Shown in pieces: positions 16,425 to 25,513 of a stretch of DNA of 64,000 nt. The notes under the pieces were generated by a model that saw only the letters and a list, made by a program, of their open reading frames with translations, was not told where the DNA came from and searched no databases. The DNA is taken from positions 1 through 64,000 of the forward strand of contig JAOARW010000104.1 in assembly GCA_025210475.1 (NCBI GenBank). Direction: 5' to 3'. How positions within the stretch are numbered: position 1 is the stretch's first letter; each line of letters begins with the position of its first letter. Both the position numbers and the translations under genes were made by a program. Origin of the DNA: Carboxylicivirga sp. (GTDB lineage Bacteria; Bacteroidota; Bacteroidia; Bacteroidales; Marinilabiliaceae).

Positions 16425-19400
16425 GTGTTAGCTGGGGGATTAATATTAATAAAGGGGAGAGTGTTGAAAAGTTTTCTGACCGCAGTTTTTGTCGTTTTTC
16501 TTCTAAGCCTGGAGGCATACGCTCAGGACATAAAGTTCGAGACTTATGGAGAATCGGATGGGCTTAATGGTGCACACATTGAATGGGTAACTCAGGATTC
16601 GATGGGGTACACCTGGGTTGCTACAACCGAAGGACTCTGCCTGTACGATGGTGTATATTTCGATAGTTTTCGACACAATTCCAAAGATTCACTTTCCATC
16701 TCCAGTAATCATGTTACTACCCTTCTTGTTGATGATAACAAGAAGACGCTTTGGGTAGGAACCCGTTTTGGCGGGGTTAATATTTTGAACCTAAAAAATT
16801 TCCACTTCGCTCACCTTCAGAGGCCGGATGATGATAAGCATCCGGTAGGCTTAGGTCGTGTTAATGTGCTTGAACGGATGGGCAACTGGCTGATGATTGG
16901 AACGGAAGATTACGGACTCCAGGCCTATAATCTTGTTAGTAAAACCTTTGTTGACCTAATTATCGAAGACCATCCTGATGGATATTCTGTCAATGATCTT
17001 ATTTATAAAAATAAACAGTTGTTTATCGGAACGAGCTTTGGTGTATATCTGTATTCATTGAAGGAGTTGCAAGCAAAACAATTTAAAATAAATAAGGCTC
17101 CTTATTGCACATGTTCACGATTTGTTAGGGATTTTAGCTTTGTTAATGATTCTGTCTTGTTAATTGGTTTTAGCGATCAATTGGTAAAAAAGAATATTGT
17201 TACAGATGAAAAGAAAATGCTGTATAAGCGAAAAGCCGGCAATTCGATTTTAACGCGTCATCAATTAGAGAAGAATGGTTTAATTTGGTTGGGTACAAAA
17301 GGTGATGGTTTAATCTGTTTAAATCTTGAAGGAGAAGTTGTGCGGCGAATTAAGGCCAATGATACCGCATGTAATCTGGCCAGTAATTGGATAAATGCAG
17401 TTTTTCATTCAAAAAGAGATGATATTCTTTGGATAGGAACAAAAGAAGGACTCTCGGAACACTCGAGGCGCAAGCTGCGTTTTAAACAGTTTGAAACTAA
17501 AAAAACAGATGATGGCCGGGCAGATAACATCTTCTTCTTATTTAAAGATTCCCAAAAGGCCTATTGGTGGTGGACCTTCAATGGTTTATATTGTAAGTCG
17601 CCAAATGGTGAGCAAAAAAAGTTTTTAACAGCTGATGGAGCTAATTTTGATAATGACACTGTCTCATGTGCTTATGAAGATAACAATAGGGTACTTTGGT
17701 TAGGTTCCTTTAATGGATTGATTTCAATAAATCTCGATACGGAACGTTCTGATCGGGTAGTATTTGAAACCGAATCTCATAAGCGACTAAATCAGAACAT
17801 TATTCGAAATATTATACCGTATGGGGATAAACTATGGTTGGTATCTTATGAAGGGCTAATCGATTTTAATCCCAAAAGTAAAGCTTATCAATTTCACGCT
17901 TTTCCTAAGGAATATAAAATTCAGGGTGCATTGAAAAGTACGGCTGCCTGTATTGATGGGAGCGGTGTTCTCTGGATTGGAGATCGGGGAGGTTATATAG
18001 TTTCGTTTAACACGGCAAATCAGTCATTTGATCGTACTTCGACGACTTTTACTTCGGATAGCAATACCCGTTTGTATAATCACATCATGCATTTTTGCTC
18101 GTTAGGGGATTCTTCGATGTTGGTGGCAACTTATGGAACAGGATTATTGAATTTTGATAAAGTGTCTAAAAAAATACAGCGTGTTAATATCAGTGAGTTG
18201 GTGACGAGTAATATATATGCTGTTTATGAAGATGACGATGGTTATTTTTGGATGAATACCAACTCCAGGGTTTTGCGTTACTCGCTTCATGATGGAAAAG
18301 TGCTTCCCTTTGATAAGCAGGATGGTACCATGTGTAATGAGTTCAATGGGAAGGCTCATTATCGCGATAAGCAAGGCAACATATTAATGGGGGGATTAGG
18401 TGGATTTATTGAATTTAATCCTTCAGAATTTGCCTACAACAGGGAAATACCGAATGTCGATCTGGGATCTTATTCCTTTGAAGACGAAGATTTTGTGGTA
18501 GCCGGTCAGGTCTATGATAACTGGGAGTACATTGGCAAGGATACCTTTGAGATAACGACCGAACATAAGCCAATTTCCTTTTATGCGACTGTTTTAAATT
18601 ATCAAAACTCGGAGCGTAATATGGTAAGCTGGCAATTGGAAGGTTACGAAGAAACTTGGGATACCTTGATGGCCAGTGCATCAAAAACCTATGTTTCACT
18701 TCCGGCTGGTGAATATAGACTTAAGGTAAAAGGCAGTAATAACGATCAGCTTTGGAATAATATTGGCGACGAAATAACATTGATTGTCAAACCCGTGTTT
18801 TTAGATAGTTACTTTTTCAAGAGTTTTCTGGTGCTGATCATCTTGGCAATTGTTTACCTGGTGTACGTGATGCGCATTAGGTATTTAAACGATTCCAAAA
18901 GAAAACTGGAGTATAAGGTCAATGAAAGAACGGCTCAATTGCAGGAGGCTTATGCAGCTTTGGAGGATAGCAGGGAAGAGGTGTTGGCACAAAAATCAGA
19001 ATTGGAACGAAACCGATTGTACCTCGAAGATAAAGTTAAAGAGCGCACATCAGATTTAGAGTCAGCTAAGGAAAAAGCGGAGCAGGCCGATCGTTTAAAA
19101 ACGGCTTTTCTGGCCAACCTATCACACGAGATTCGAACACCAATGAATTCAATTGTTGGTTTTTCTACTCTTTTGTCCCGAGATGTTTATTCTATTGATG
19201 AACGAAAAGAATTTGCCAATGTCATTCAAAAGAGTAGTGATAGTTTGTTGGTTTTAATTAACGACATCATTGATATTTCCCGCATTGAAACCGGGCAAAT
19301 TCACCTTCTGTTTAAAGAGTTCGATATAGCAGCCATGTGCAAGGATGTATTTAAATCATTGGAGCTGAACGTTAAAAATGCACTGGTGAAATACGAACTT

Positions 19401-19826
19401 GATATTGTGCTCGAAAATAAAGGATTGAGTATTTATAGCGATAAGGAAAGACTGAAACAAATCTTGATTAACCTGTTGAATAATGCACTGAAATTTACGA
19501 GCCTTGGTCACGTTAAATTAATCGTCAGGGATGGAGAGTTGGCTAAACAATATTTGAAGGATGCGAAGGTGACGATACCGCATCAATCCATTTTGTTTGC
19601 GGTAAGCGATACAGGTGTTGGCATTGATAAGAAGTACCATGATCAAATATTTTCGCCGTTCCGGAAAGTGGAAAATGGTCATCAAATCAATGGAGGCATC
19701 GGGTTGGGATTAAGCATTGTTAAGCAGTTGGTAGAGATGCTGGAAGGTAAAATCTGGCTGAAATCAAAACGCGGAATAGGCACTGCATTCTATTTCTATT
19801 TACCCTATCAGATAACAAAAAAATAA
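16425..19826 (+). CDS. Two-component regulator-propeller sensor histidine kinase
   Basis: A large sensor kinase (1133 codons from the GTG at 16425). A signal sequence (FLTAVFVVFLLSLEAYAQ) leads to a periplasmic propeller (about 40-690; repeats such as DSMGYTWVATTEGLCLYDG and LWVGTRFGGV), a Y_Y_Y domain (about 715-790), a membrane helix (about 800-822), a coiled coil, a HisKA domain with the phospho-accepting His in LSHEIRTP (about residue 901) and an ATPase with NLLNNALKFT, DTGVGID and GLGLSIVKQLV. There is no ATG near the front: a TTG at 16464 (MKSFLT after initiation) behind a GGGGAG gives the best leader. It lacks the receiver/AraC output of hybrid kinases, and no response regulator is adjacent. 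Confidence 0.9.
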   Translation: MLAGGLILIKGRVLKSFLTAVFVVFLLSLEAYAQDIKFETYGESDGLNGAHIEWVTQDSMGYTWVATTEGLCLYDGVYFDSFRHNSKDSLSISSNHVTTLLVDDNKKTLWVGTRFGGVNILNLKNFHFAHLQRPDDDKHPVGLGRVNVLERMGNWLMIGTEDYGLQAYNLVSKTFVDLIIEDHPDGYSVNDLIYKNKQLFIGTSFGVYLYSLKELQAKQFKINKAPYCTCSRFVRDFSFVNDSVLLIGFSDQLVKKNIVTDEKKMLYKRKAGNSILTRHQLEKNGLIWLGTKGDGLICLNLEGEVVRRIKANDTACNLASNWINAVFHSKRDDILWIGTKEGLSEHSRRKLRFKQFETKKTDDGRADNIFFLFKDSQKAYWWWTFNGLYCKSPNGEQKKFLTADGANFDNDTVSCAYEDNNRVLWLGSFNGLISINLDTERSDRVVFETESHKRLNQNIIRNIIPYGDKLWLVSYEGLIDFNPKSKAYQFHAFPKEYKIQGALKSTAACIDGSGVLWIGDRGGYIVSFNTANQSFDRTSTTFTSDSNTRLYNHIMHFCSLGDSSMLVATYGTGLLNFDKVSKKIQRVNISELVTSNIYAVYEDDDGYFWMNTNSRVLRYSLHDGKVLPFDKQDGTMCNEFNGKAHYRDKQGNILMGGLGGFIEFNPSEFAYNREIPNVDLGSYSFEDEDFVVAGQVYDNWEYIGKDTFEITTEHKPISFYATVLNYQNSERNMVSWQLEGYEETWDTLMASASKTYVSLPAGEYRLKVKGSNNDQLWNNIGDEITLIVKPVFLDSYFFKSFLVLIILAIVYLVYVMRIRYLNDSKRKLEYKVNERTAQLQEAYAALEDSREEVLAQKSELERNRLYLEDKVKERTSDLESAKEKAEQADRLKTAFLANLSHEIRTPMNSIVGFSTLLSRDVYSIDERKEFANVIQKSSDSLLVLINDIIDISRIETGQIHLLFKEFDIAAMCKDVFKSLELNVKNALVKYELDIVLENKGLSIYSDKERLKQILINLLNNALKFTSLGHVKLIVRDGELAKQYLKDAKVTIPHQSILFAVSDTGVGIDKKYHDQIFSPFRKVENGHQINGGIGLGLSIVKQLVEMLEGKIWLKSKRGIGTAFYFYLPYQITKK

Positions 19827-19850
19827 GGCTAAGTAATGCTTAACCTTATT
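19822..19850 (-). terminator. Terminator between convergent genes
   Basis: AATAAGG (19822-19828) pairs with CCTTATT (19844-19850), extended inward by TAAG/CTTA. Read leftward it is followed by TTTTTTG, so it terminates the DUF4251 gene; it overlaps the histidine kinase stop codon and may serve both. Confidence 0.65.
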
Positions 19851-19881
19851 CTGAGTTATATTGTTTTAACTTCTATCTATA

Positions 19882-20448
19882 TTAGATTACCGGCGTGCCT
19901 TTGTATACCGATGATTGAGGTATTGGAACGATAATGCCGCGGTATTGAACACGGCTCGATCTGTTACCTTGTACTGTTGCGTTGGCAATCTGGCCATCAG
20001 GGTTACTATCCAGTCGAATATCAAACGATCCAAGAGCGGAAGTCACGTATACGGTGATAAAGTAAGTGCCTTTTTTTTCGTTTTTCTTAACTTCGTATTT
20101 GGTGACTTTACCTCTGACTGAAACACCACCAACACCATTTTGCCCCATACCACTGTTGGATCCCAACTGCACAAATGCTTCTTCACCTTCTACAGCAATA
20201 AAGTTAAGGGTGCTGTTAACGTTTACCGTCGAACCTCTTTTGTTTGAAAGAGTATTCGCTTCGAGTACCCAATGTTTTTTATCGATGGCAAGTGCCAAAA
20301 CCTTGGCCTGTTGTTCTGATAAAGCTTTTTGCTCCTGCTTCTGAATTTCACGTCTTTCCTTACGGGTAAGTTTCTTTTCTTCGTCTTGTTGTCCGAAAAC
20401 AGCTAATGTCATGCTCAGGACTAATGATAAAGCTAATATTCGTTTCAT
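19882..20448 (-). CDS. DUF4251 exported protein
   Basis: A 188-residue protein with a signal peptide (ends VFGQ, about residue 20), a basic charged helix (EEKKLTRKERREIQKQEQKA) and a C-terminal beta-rich DUF4251 domain (about 50-188), recognisable by the FVLEAN-like WVLEANTL start, NFIAVEGEEAFVQLGS, the glycine-rich middle and the RLDSNPDG strand. Function of the domain is unknown; members are secreted Bacteroidota proteins. It is followed by a terminator and preceded, 50 bases away, by the PagL-like gene on the same strand. Confidence 0.85.
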   Translation of the reverse strand: MKRILALSLVLSMTLAVFGQQDEEKKLTRKERREIQKQEQKALSEQQAKVLALAIDKKHWVLEANTLSNKRGSTVNVNSTLNFIAVEGEEAFVQLGSNSGMGQNGVGGVSVRGKVTKYEVKKNEKKGTYFITVYVTSALGSFDIRLDSNPDGQIANATVQGNRSSRVQYRGIIVPIPQSSVYKGTPVI

Positions 20449-20498
20449 TCTGATTCCTCCTATTGTTTTAATTAGGTGTTACTGGTCTGTATTCAAAA

Positions 20499-21707
20499 TT
20501 AATGCCATTTTATTCGATAGCCGATATTCCACTCAATAACTTCGGCAACAGAAAAGTTATGAGCCCGCACGAGCAGTCCGGCATACATATCATTTTTGAA
20601 ATGGTATTTTAAACCGAATTTTTGATAAAGAAAGGGGGGAGCTTTGTAGCCTTTTTGCCTCAATGCCAGAATCCCAAAATAGGAAGCAACGGATAAACGA
20701 TCGATAGTGTATTCGTACGTTCCAAAGATACCCAGCTGCATTTTATCTTTTGTTTTATCAGCAAACTCAACAATGGGTTCCTGACTACCATCTTCAGGAT
20801 TGGTAACTTTCACATTTACTTTTTCATCGTAGGTAACATCAATACCGGCACCAAACTTATTTTTCCAGGTGGCTTGTTTTAATATGGCAGCTGAGAAGTT
20901 TAAATAAGAATGCATCACATCTGCAGTGCCTTTGTCAACAGCTGGAGGTGTTGGTTCATTTGGGTTGTCGTATAATACATTGCTCGATCCGGAACCAAGT
21001 TGCAAGGCTACTTCATAATGCTGTTCATAAGCCGGTTGTGGCTTTCTGATTAATACAGGGCGATCCTTAAAGTTATAACTGATCTCTACGGCCGGAGATA
21101 AGAGGTTAATGCCACTGTTGGGTTTTTTGGTTCCTCCATTTGAAAAGTGGGTGAATCCAAAGGAACCTCTTATATCCCATCGCGGACTCAGGTGGTACTG
21201 ATAAAACAGGTTGGCATCAATATAAACAGTTCGGTAGGAACCAATGGCAACATTAAAAGGGTTGTCGTATTTATCGTAAGGTTCCCAGTTGTAGGTAAGT
21301 CCGAATCCCAGTTCATATCCCCATGTTCGTTTTTCATTATGGCTGAAAGGGAAGCCCATAAAACCAAACAGTGATGTTGGCGTTCCAAGTTCATCCACAT
21401 TAAAGAAGTTGGCATTATAGATTCCGAAACCAAAGTAGGGAAAATTAAATATGTGGTGCCATTCTTTTCTGCCATCTGTTTGAACGGCATACGATAGATG
21501 CAGTGCCTGGTAATAATCAATTACTTGATTCGATTCGTTTTCACCTTTCAGGAAATCGTTGGTTAACAATACCCTTCCTGCATGATAGCGCAATTGCATC
21601 GAATTGTAGCGTTTGGGTTTATTTTGCGTGGTATCGTTCTCAGTAGTTTTTTGCGCGGCCAAATTAAGGCCAATAACGAAAAACAGAAGGCTTGCAATGG
21701 TTTTCAT
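20499..21707 (-). CDS. Lipid A 3-O-deacylase (PagL)-like acyloxyacyl hydrolase
   Basis: An exported barrel of 402 residues; I start at MKTIASLLFF (21707) because it begins the signal peptide directly (cleaved after NLAAQ). The first 210 residues match the PagL family, with the signature HFSNGGTKKPNSGIN supplying the catalytic His and Ser (His126/Ser128 in Pseudomonas PagL). The position of the third catalytic residue, Glu140 there, is Asn here. The protein has a second barrel-like half (about 220-402), making it about twice the usual PagL length. It lies divergent to an LpxR-like gene, suggesting a lipid A remodelling locus. Confidence 0.78.
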   Translation of the reverse strand: MKTIASLLFFVIGLNLAAQKTTENDTTQNKPKRYNSMQLRYHAGRVLLTNDFLKGENESNQVIDYYQALHLSYAVQTDGRKEWHHIFNFPYFGFGIYNANFFNVDELGTPTSLFGFMGFPFSHNEKRTWGYELGFGLTYNWEPYDKYDNPFNVAIGSYRTVYIDANLFYQYHLSPRWDIRGSFGFTHFSNGGTKKPNSGINLLSPAVEISYNFKDRPVLIRKPQPAYEQHYEVALQLGSGSSNVLYDNPNEPTPPAVDKGTADVMHSYLNFSAAILKQATWKNKFGAGIDVTYDEKVNVKVTNPEDGSQEPIVEFADKTKDKMQLGIFGTYEYTIDRLSVASYFGILALRQKGYKAPPFLYQKFGLKYHFKNDMYAGLLVRAHNFSVAEVIEWNIGYRIKWH

Positions 21708-21748
21708 CGTTGGGCTGTTAAAATAAACGTATTTGGTTAAAAACAATA

Positions 21749-21765
21749 ATACTTTGTTAAAGTAT
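21749..21765. promoter_or_regulatory. Palindrome between the divergent PagL-like and LpxR-like genes
   Basis: ATACTTT and AAAGTAT form a perfect 7-base inverted repeat around GTT in the divergent promoter interval (21708-21887). It could be an operator shared by both genes; no regulator is identified. Confidence 0.35.
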
Positions 21766-21887
21766 GAATAAAGTTGTTATTACGACAAAAAAGATACGCA
21801 GAAAGTTTAAGAAATATTAAGAATTTGTGGAATCAATTTTGCTTAACACTTTGAAAAGCGTGGGAAGTGAGACGATTAAGAAGACAT

Positions 21888-22826
21888 ATGATGATGTTTG
21901 CTTTGCTGGTTTTAACCATCGGGCCATTGTTGGGACAGCAAACAAGGCCTGAGAAGTTTTATCAGTTGGGTTGGGATAATGATGTGTTTATGATGACCGA
22001 TTATTATTACACCCAAGGTTTGTCTTTTGGTACTTATCATCCTTTTTTTCAGAATAATCCTGTGAATCTGGTGCTTTTAAAGCCGAAGGATTATGAGAAA
22101 GTCGTTTATGGCTTTTCGGTGTTTCAGCGCACTTATACTCCAAAAGATATTAAGAGTGATGAGATTCAGTATGCCGATCGTCCTTATGCCGGTGTTTTGG
22201 TATTTACTTCTCATTCGCGCGCCATTAATAAGGAACGTGGATTTCTTTATAGCAGCGAACTGGACCTGGGAGTGATGGGGCCGGCATCGGGGGCCGGAAA
22301 GGTTCAATACCGCTATCACGAATGGTCTGACAATACACTGCCCAATGGCTGGCACAATCAGCAATATAACTGGCCAGTGGTAAATTATAACCTTAGTTTA
22401 TACAAAAGCCTGGTGAACCTGCCCGGCCTTGAGTTATATGGAAAAACGAGTGCCCGAATAGGTACCTTGCATGATGATGCTTCTGTAGGTTTTTTATTGA
22501 GGACGGGCAAGATGGGCAATTACCTCGATTCGCACGGACTGGCGCTTAATAATTATGCAGGTGACTGGCAATTGAACCTGAGTATTGAGCCCACTTTAAC
22601 TGTTGTGGGATACAATGCCACACTTATGGGAGGCTGGCACCGAAACGAAAAGATTCATTACGTAGAATTTAGCGAGATGAATAAGATAATTGGTAAATGG
22701 CGCACAGGAATTGGAGCCAGCTATAAATCTTTTGGGCTGAATTTCAATGTTATTTTACAGTCAAAGGAGTTTAAATCCGGTAGCCATCATTGGTATACCT
22801 CCACCAGTTTATTCTTCAATTTTTAG
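21888..22826 (+). CDS. LpxR-family lipid A deacylase
   Basis: A 312-residue outer-membrane protein homologous to LpxR, which removes the 3'-acyloxyacyl group of lipid A. Visible signatures are QLGWDNDVFMMTDYYYTQGL with the conserved Asn-Asp pair, GLSFG with the conserved Ser, DIKSDEIQYADRPYAG, LGVMGPASGAGKVQ and the YRYHEWS histidine with GWHNQ downstream. I start at the ATG at 21888 (MMMFALLVL), which heads the signal peptide; a GTG at 21867 would add seven mostly basic residues. The C-terminal FFNF is a typical last barrel strand. The gene overlaps the convergent EamA gene by 11 bases. Confidence 0.85.
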   Translation: MMMFALLVLTIGPLLGQQTRPEKFYQLGWDNDVFMMTDYYYTQGLSFGTYHPFFQNNPVNLVLLKPKDYEKVVYGFSVFQRTYTPKDIKSDEIQYADRPYAGVLVFTSHSRAINKERGFLYSSELDLGVMGPASGAGKVQYRYHEWSDNTLPNGWHNQQYNWPVVNYNLSLYKSLVNLPGLELYGKTSARIGTLHDDASVGFLLRTGKMGNYLDSHGLALNNYAGDWQLNLSIEPTLTVVGYNATLMGGWHRNEKIHYVEFSEMNKIIGKWRTGIGASYKSFGLNFNVILQSKEFKSGSHHWYTSTSLFFNF

Positions 22827-23721
22827 AAGCCAACACGCTATATAGAACAACTGATATGCCAATAATTAGCATGCCACTGATCGAAATAAGATCAGGTGAT
22901 TCATCCGGTAAAATAATCCAGCTTAAGGTGGCACCAAAAACCGGAATGATAAACTTATAAATGTTCAGATCCGATACTTTAACATTGGGTTTCTGAAGCA
23001 GGAAAAACCAGATGGAGAAGGCGGTGGCTGATAGGAAGCTAAGCCACGATAATGCCAGGTAATATTCGCCGGGAAAAGCGAAGCCGGAGAATGGTTCCAA
23101 GAATAAAGACAGGATAAAAAGCATCAATCCACCGATGATCATTTGGGCAGAATTCAGGATAAGAGGAGAGATGCTTTTTCGATTTTTACTAACAAAAACA
23201 TTGCCTACTCCCGAAGCTATATTGGCCAATACAAGTAAGGCAATACCCAGTAGTTCATTCCAGTTGCCGGGACCATTAATGCCTTTGGGCAATGCAATTA
23301 ATATGATGCCGCCAATGCCCGATGAGATAATCAGTGTTTTGCGCAGGCTCATTTTGTCATTACTCATCATCACATGAGCCGTTAAGGCTGCAAAAAGAGG
23401 TTGTGAACCGATAATAATGGCGGCCAGTGCACCATCGAGTAAATCAACTCCCCAGTAAAAAAGGGCATAAAGAATAGAGGTTTGAAAAGCAGATACCTTG
23501 ATAACTAACCAAAAATTTTGGCGGATGGAATGAATAAAGTTTGGCAATGACTTTACAAGTGGCAATAACAATATACCGGAAAGGAAGAAACGCAAGCCAG
23601 CAAACTGGATGGGTGTCGTGAATTTCAAACCAATTTTAATGCCCACAAAGGCAGTGGACCAAAGTAAGCAAGCAATAACGGCTAATAGCGAATTTCTGAC
23701 TGTTTCTTTTTGCATCGGCAT
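22816..23721 (-). CDS. EamA/DMT-family permease
   Basis: A 301-residue inner-membrane protein with ten hydrophobic helices in two EamA repeats (about 10-145 and 155-295); WSTAFVGIKIGLKFTTP and LRFFLSGILLLPLV are typical of the first repeat. The drug/metabolite superfamily carries amino acids, nucleotides or other small metabolites, and the cargo here is unknown. Its 3' end overlaps the convergent lpxR-like gene by 11 bases, and it is divergent from the pseudouridine synthase gene. Confidence 0.9.
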   Translation of the reverse strand: MPMQKETVRNSLLAVIACLLWSTAFVGIKIGLKFTTPIQFAGLRFFLSGILLLPLVKSLPNFIHSIRQNFWLVIKVSAFQTSILYALFYWGVDLLDGALAAIIIGSQPLFAALTAHVMMSNDKMSLRKTLIISSGIGGIILIALPKGINGPGNWNELLGIALLVLANIASGVGNVFVSKNRKSISPLILNSAQMIIGGLMLFILSLFLEPFSGFAFPGEYYLALSWLSFLSATAFSIWFFLLQKPNVKVSDLNIYKFIIPVFGATLSWIILPDESPDLISISGMLIIGISVVLYSVLASKN

Positions 23722-23796
23722 AAATTAAGAGCGCAAAAATAGCAAGTATTTCTGTTTTGTAATCGAAATGCTAAGCGAAGCATCTATCTTTGTTCA

Positions 23797-24504
23797 ATGC
23801 TTATAAGTACAGAGAATATAATTTATCAGGATGAATCACTGATTGCAGTTGACAAACCAGTTGATTTGCCTGTTCACAAGAATGATTTTATGCCGGCTGA
23901 TGCGGATTACCTAACTAAGCTGGTTGGCCAGTTAACCGGCAAGGCGGTTTTTCCGGTTCATCGCCTCGATTCCAAAACATCAGGTGTAATTGTTTTGGCT
24001 TTTTCAAGAGAAGTAGCCGGTGTTTTATCCAAACAGTTTGAACAGCGGCAGGTGAGTAAAAGTTACCTGATGCTGTGTAAAGGTGTTCCGGGCGAAGGCG
24101 TGTTTGATAAAGATGTACTGATTAAGAAAAAGAAGAAGCGACAATCGGCCAAGACCGCATATAAAACCATTCGAAGCATTGAAACGGCGATTTGTTATAA
24201 GCAGGAAGAACATGTGTCCATCAGCCTGGTAATGGCTAAACCCGAAACAGGGCGCTGGCATCAGTTACGTCAGCATTTTGCAATGAACCGAACCGATATA
24301 CTGGGCGATACCCAGCATGGCGACTGGACCCTGAATAAGATTATGACCGAGGCGACGGGTATTAAGCGTTTGCTGTTACACGCCAGTTCTTTGGAATTGA
24401 CTCATCCGGTAACGAACGAAAAAATAAGCCTCGAAGCAAAATTGCCAGAGGCTTATGAGATTGTTCTTGAGTGTTTAACAGCTTATCAGTATCCTTTGGT
24501 TTAA
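23797..24504 (+). CDS. RluA-family pseudouridine synthase
   Basis: A 235-residue RNA pseudouridine synthase. The catalytic motif reads PVHRLDSKTSGVIVLA with the nucleophilic Asp58; the downstream KSYLMLCKG and PETGRWHQLRQHFA segments are the usual RluA substrate-binding strands. There is no S4 domain and the protein is short, resembling TruC (tRNA U65) or related rRNA enzymes. The exact RNA target cannot be decided. Short ATG start, no N-terminal extension. Confidence 0.9.
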   Translation: MLISTENIIYQDESLIAVDKPVDLPVHKNDFMPADADYLTKLVGQLTGKAVFPVHRLDSKTSGVIVLAFSREVAGVLSKQFEQRQVSKSYLMLCKGVPGEGVFDKDVLIKKKKKRQSAKTAYKTIRSIETAICYKQEEHVSISLVMAKPETGRWHQLRQHFAMNRTDILGDTQHGDWTLNKIMTEATGIKRLLLHASSLELTHPVTNEKISLEAKLPEAYEIVLECLTAYQYPLV

Positions 24505-24519
24505 TCAATAAAATTCCCG

Positions 24520-24531
24520 GAGGCTAGCCTC
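24520..24531. repeat. Perfect 12-base palindrome between convergent genes
   Basis: GAGGCTAGCCTC sits in the 41-base gap between two convergent genes. Without a loop or T-run it is a weak terminator candidate. Confidence 0.35.
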
Positions 24532-24545
24532 GGTGATAGGTGACT

Positions 24546-25445
24546 TTAAGAGTTATCTTTATTAATTTTTTTGCTGTTGAGTGGTGGCTTGTACTGATCG
24601 AAACCATGGCCGTACACAGCCATCACATTTGCTACGGAAACAAAGGCATCGGGATCCACTTCTTTAATGATCTGAAAAACCATGTGCGATTCCGATTTCT
24701 TAACAATGGTGATGATAAACTCCCGGTCGCCCTCGTAATAATAACCTCGTCCTTTCAAAAAACTTAGGCCCCGGTTAATCTGTGAGGATAGCTTATCGGC
24801 AATCTCTTTTGGCTTTTGAGAAATTATCAGAACCTGAACCGATTGGCGCGATCCGGTCAGAAGCATATCGGCGATATAGGACATCAGGCCCACCACCACA
24901 AAACCAAATACCATTGTTTCGAGGGATTTAAAAACAAAAATGGACGAGCTGATGATGATCACATCCAGAAACATCATAATCCGCCCCGGACTCACATTGC
25001 GGTTTTTGTTGATGATCATGGCCACAATTTCGGTACCACCTGTACTGCCTCCCTGTACAAATAAAATACCGATGCTGGCCCCCACCATTCCCCCGCCAAT
25101 AATGGCTGCCATAAAGCGATCCGTAACGATGGGATCGGTTATGAAATAGGGAAACACCGTGATGAAAGTGGACAATGTCACCAGAGAGTAAATGGTTTTA
25201 AAACCAAAACCTTTGCCCAGTATTTTCATCGACATAAGAATAAGGATACCATTTATCACCAGGTTGGTAGGCCCCACTGGTAAGTCAAAAACAAAATACA
25301 ATAATGATGAAAGGCCCATAACTCCTCCACCCACAATATCCGACGGGATAATAAAACCCGTCCAGCCAACGGCGCTCACCATCAATCCAAGCGTTATGAT
25401 GGCGTAGCTTTTTACTTCTTTAAGCAAATCTGTTTTTGTCATCAT
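24546..25445 (-). CDS. YitT family membrane protein (DUF161 + DUF2179)
   Basis: A membrane protein of about 299 residues. Starting at MMTKTDLLKEV (25445) removes an unlikely upstream extension. Five to six helices form the YitT membrane unit (IIPSDIVGGGVMGLSSLLY, GGSTGGTEIVAMIINK), followed by a cytoplasmic DUF2179 domain (about 210-285, with SVQVLIISQKPKEIADKL and GFDQY). The family is widespread and functionally undefined. It is single-gene, behind a strong terminator from the upstream GNAT gene. Confidence 0.9.
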   Translation of the reverse strand: MMTKTDLLKEVKSYAIITLGLMVSAVGWTGFIIPSDIVGGGVMGLSSLLYFVFDLPVGPTNLVINGILILMSMKILGKGFGFKTIYSLVTLSTFITVFPYFITDPIVTDRFMAAIIGGGMVGASIGILFVQGGSTGGTEIVAMIINKNRNVSPGRIMMFLDVIIISSSIFVFKSLETMVFGFVVVGLMSYIADMLLTGSRQSVQVLIISQKPKEIADKLSSQINRGLSFLKGRGYYYEGDREFIITIVKKSESHMVFQIIKEVDPDAFVSVANVMAVYGHGFDQYKPPLNSKKINKDNS

Positions 25446-25456
25446 TTTTATGCAAA

Positions 25457-25488
25457 TAAAAAAGGTGCCTGTCAAACAAGCACCTTTT
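25457..25488 (-). terminator. Terminator of the GNAT gene
   Basis: AAAAGGTGC (25460-25468) pairs perfectly with GCACCTTTT (25480-25488) around an 11-base loop; read leftward a T-run follows. It separates the GNAT gene from the yitT-like gene. Confidence 0.85.
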
Positions 25489-25513
25489 GGTCAAATTATC
25501 GTTAATTATTTCG

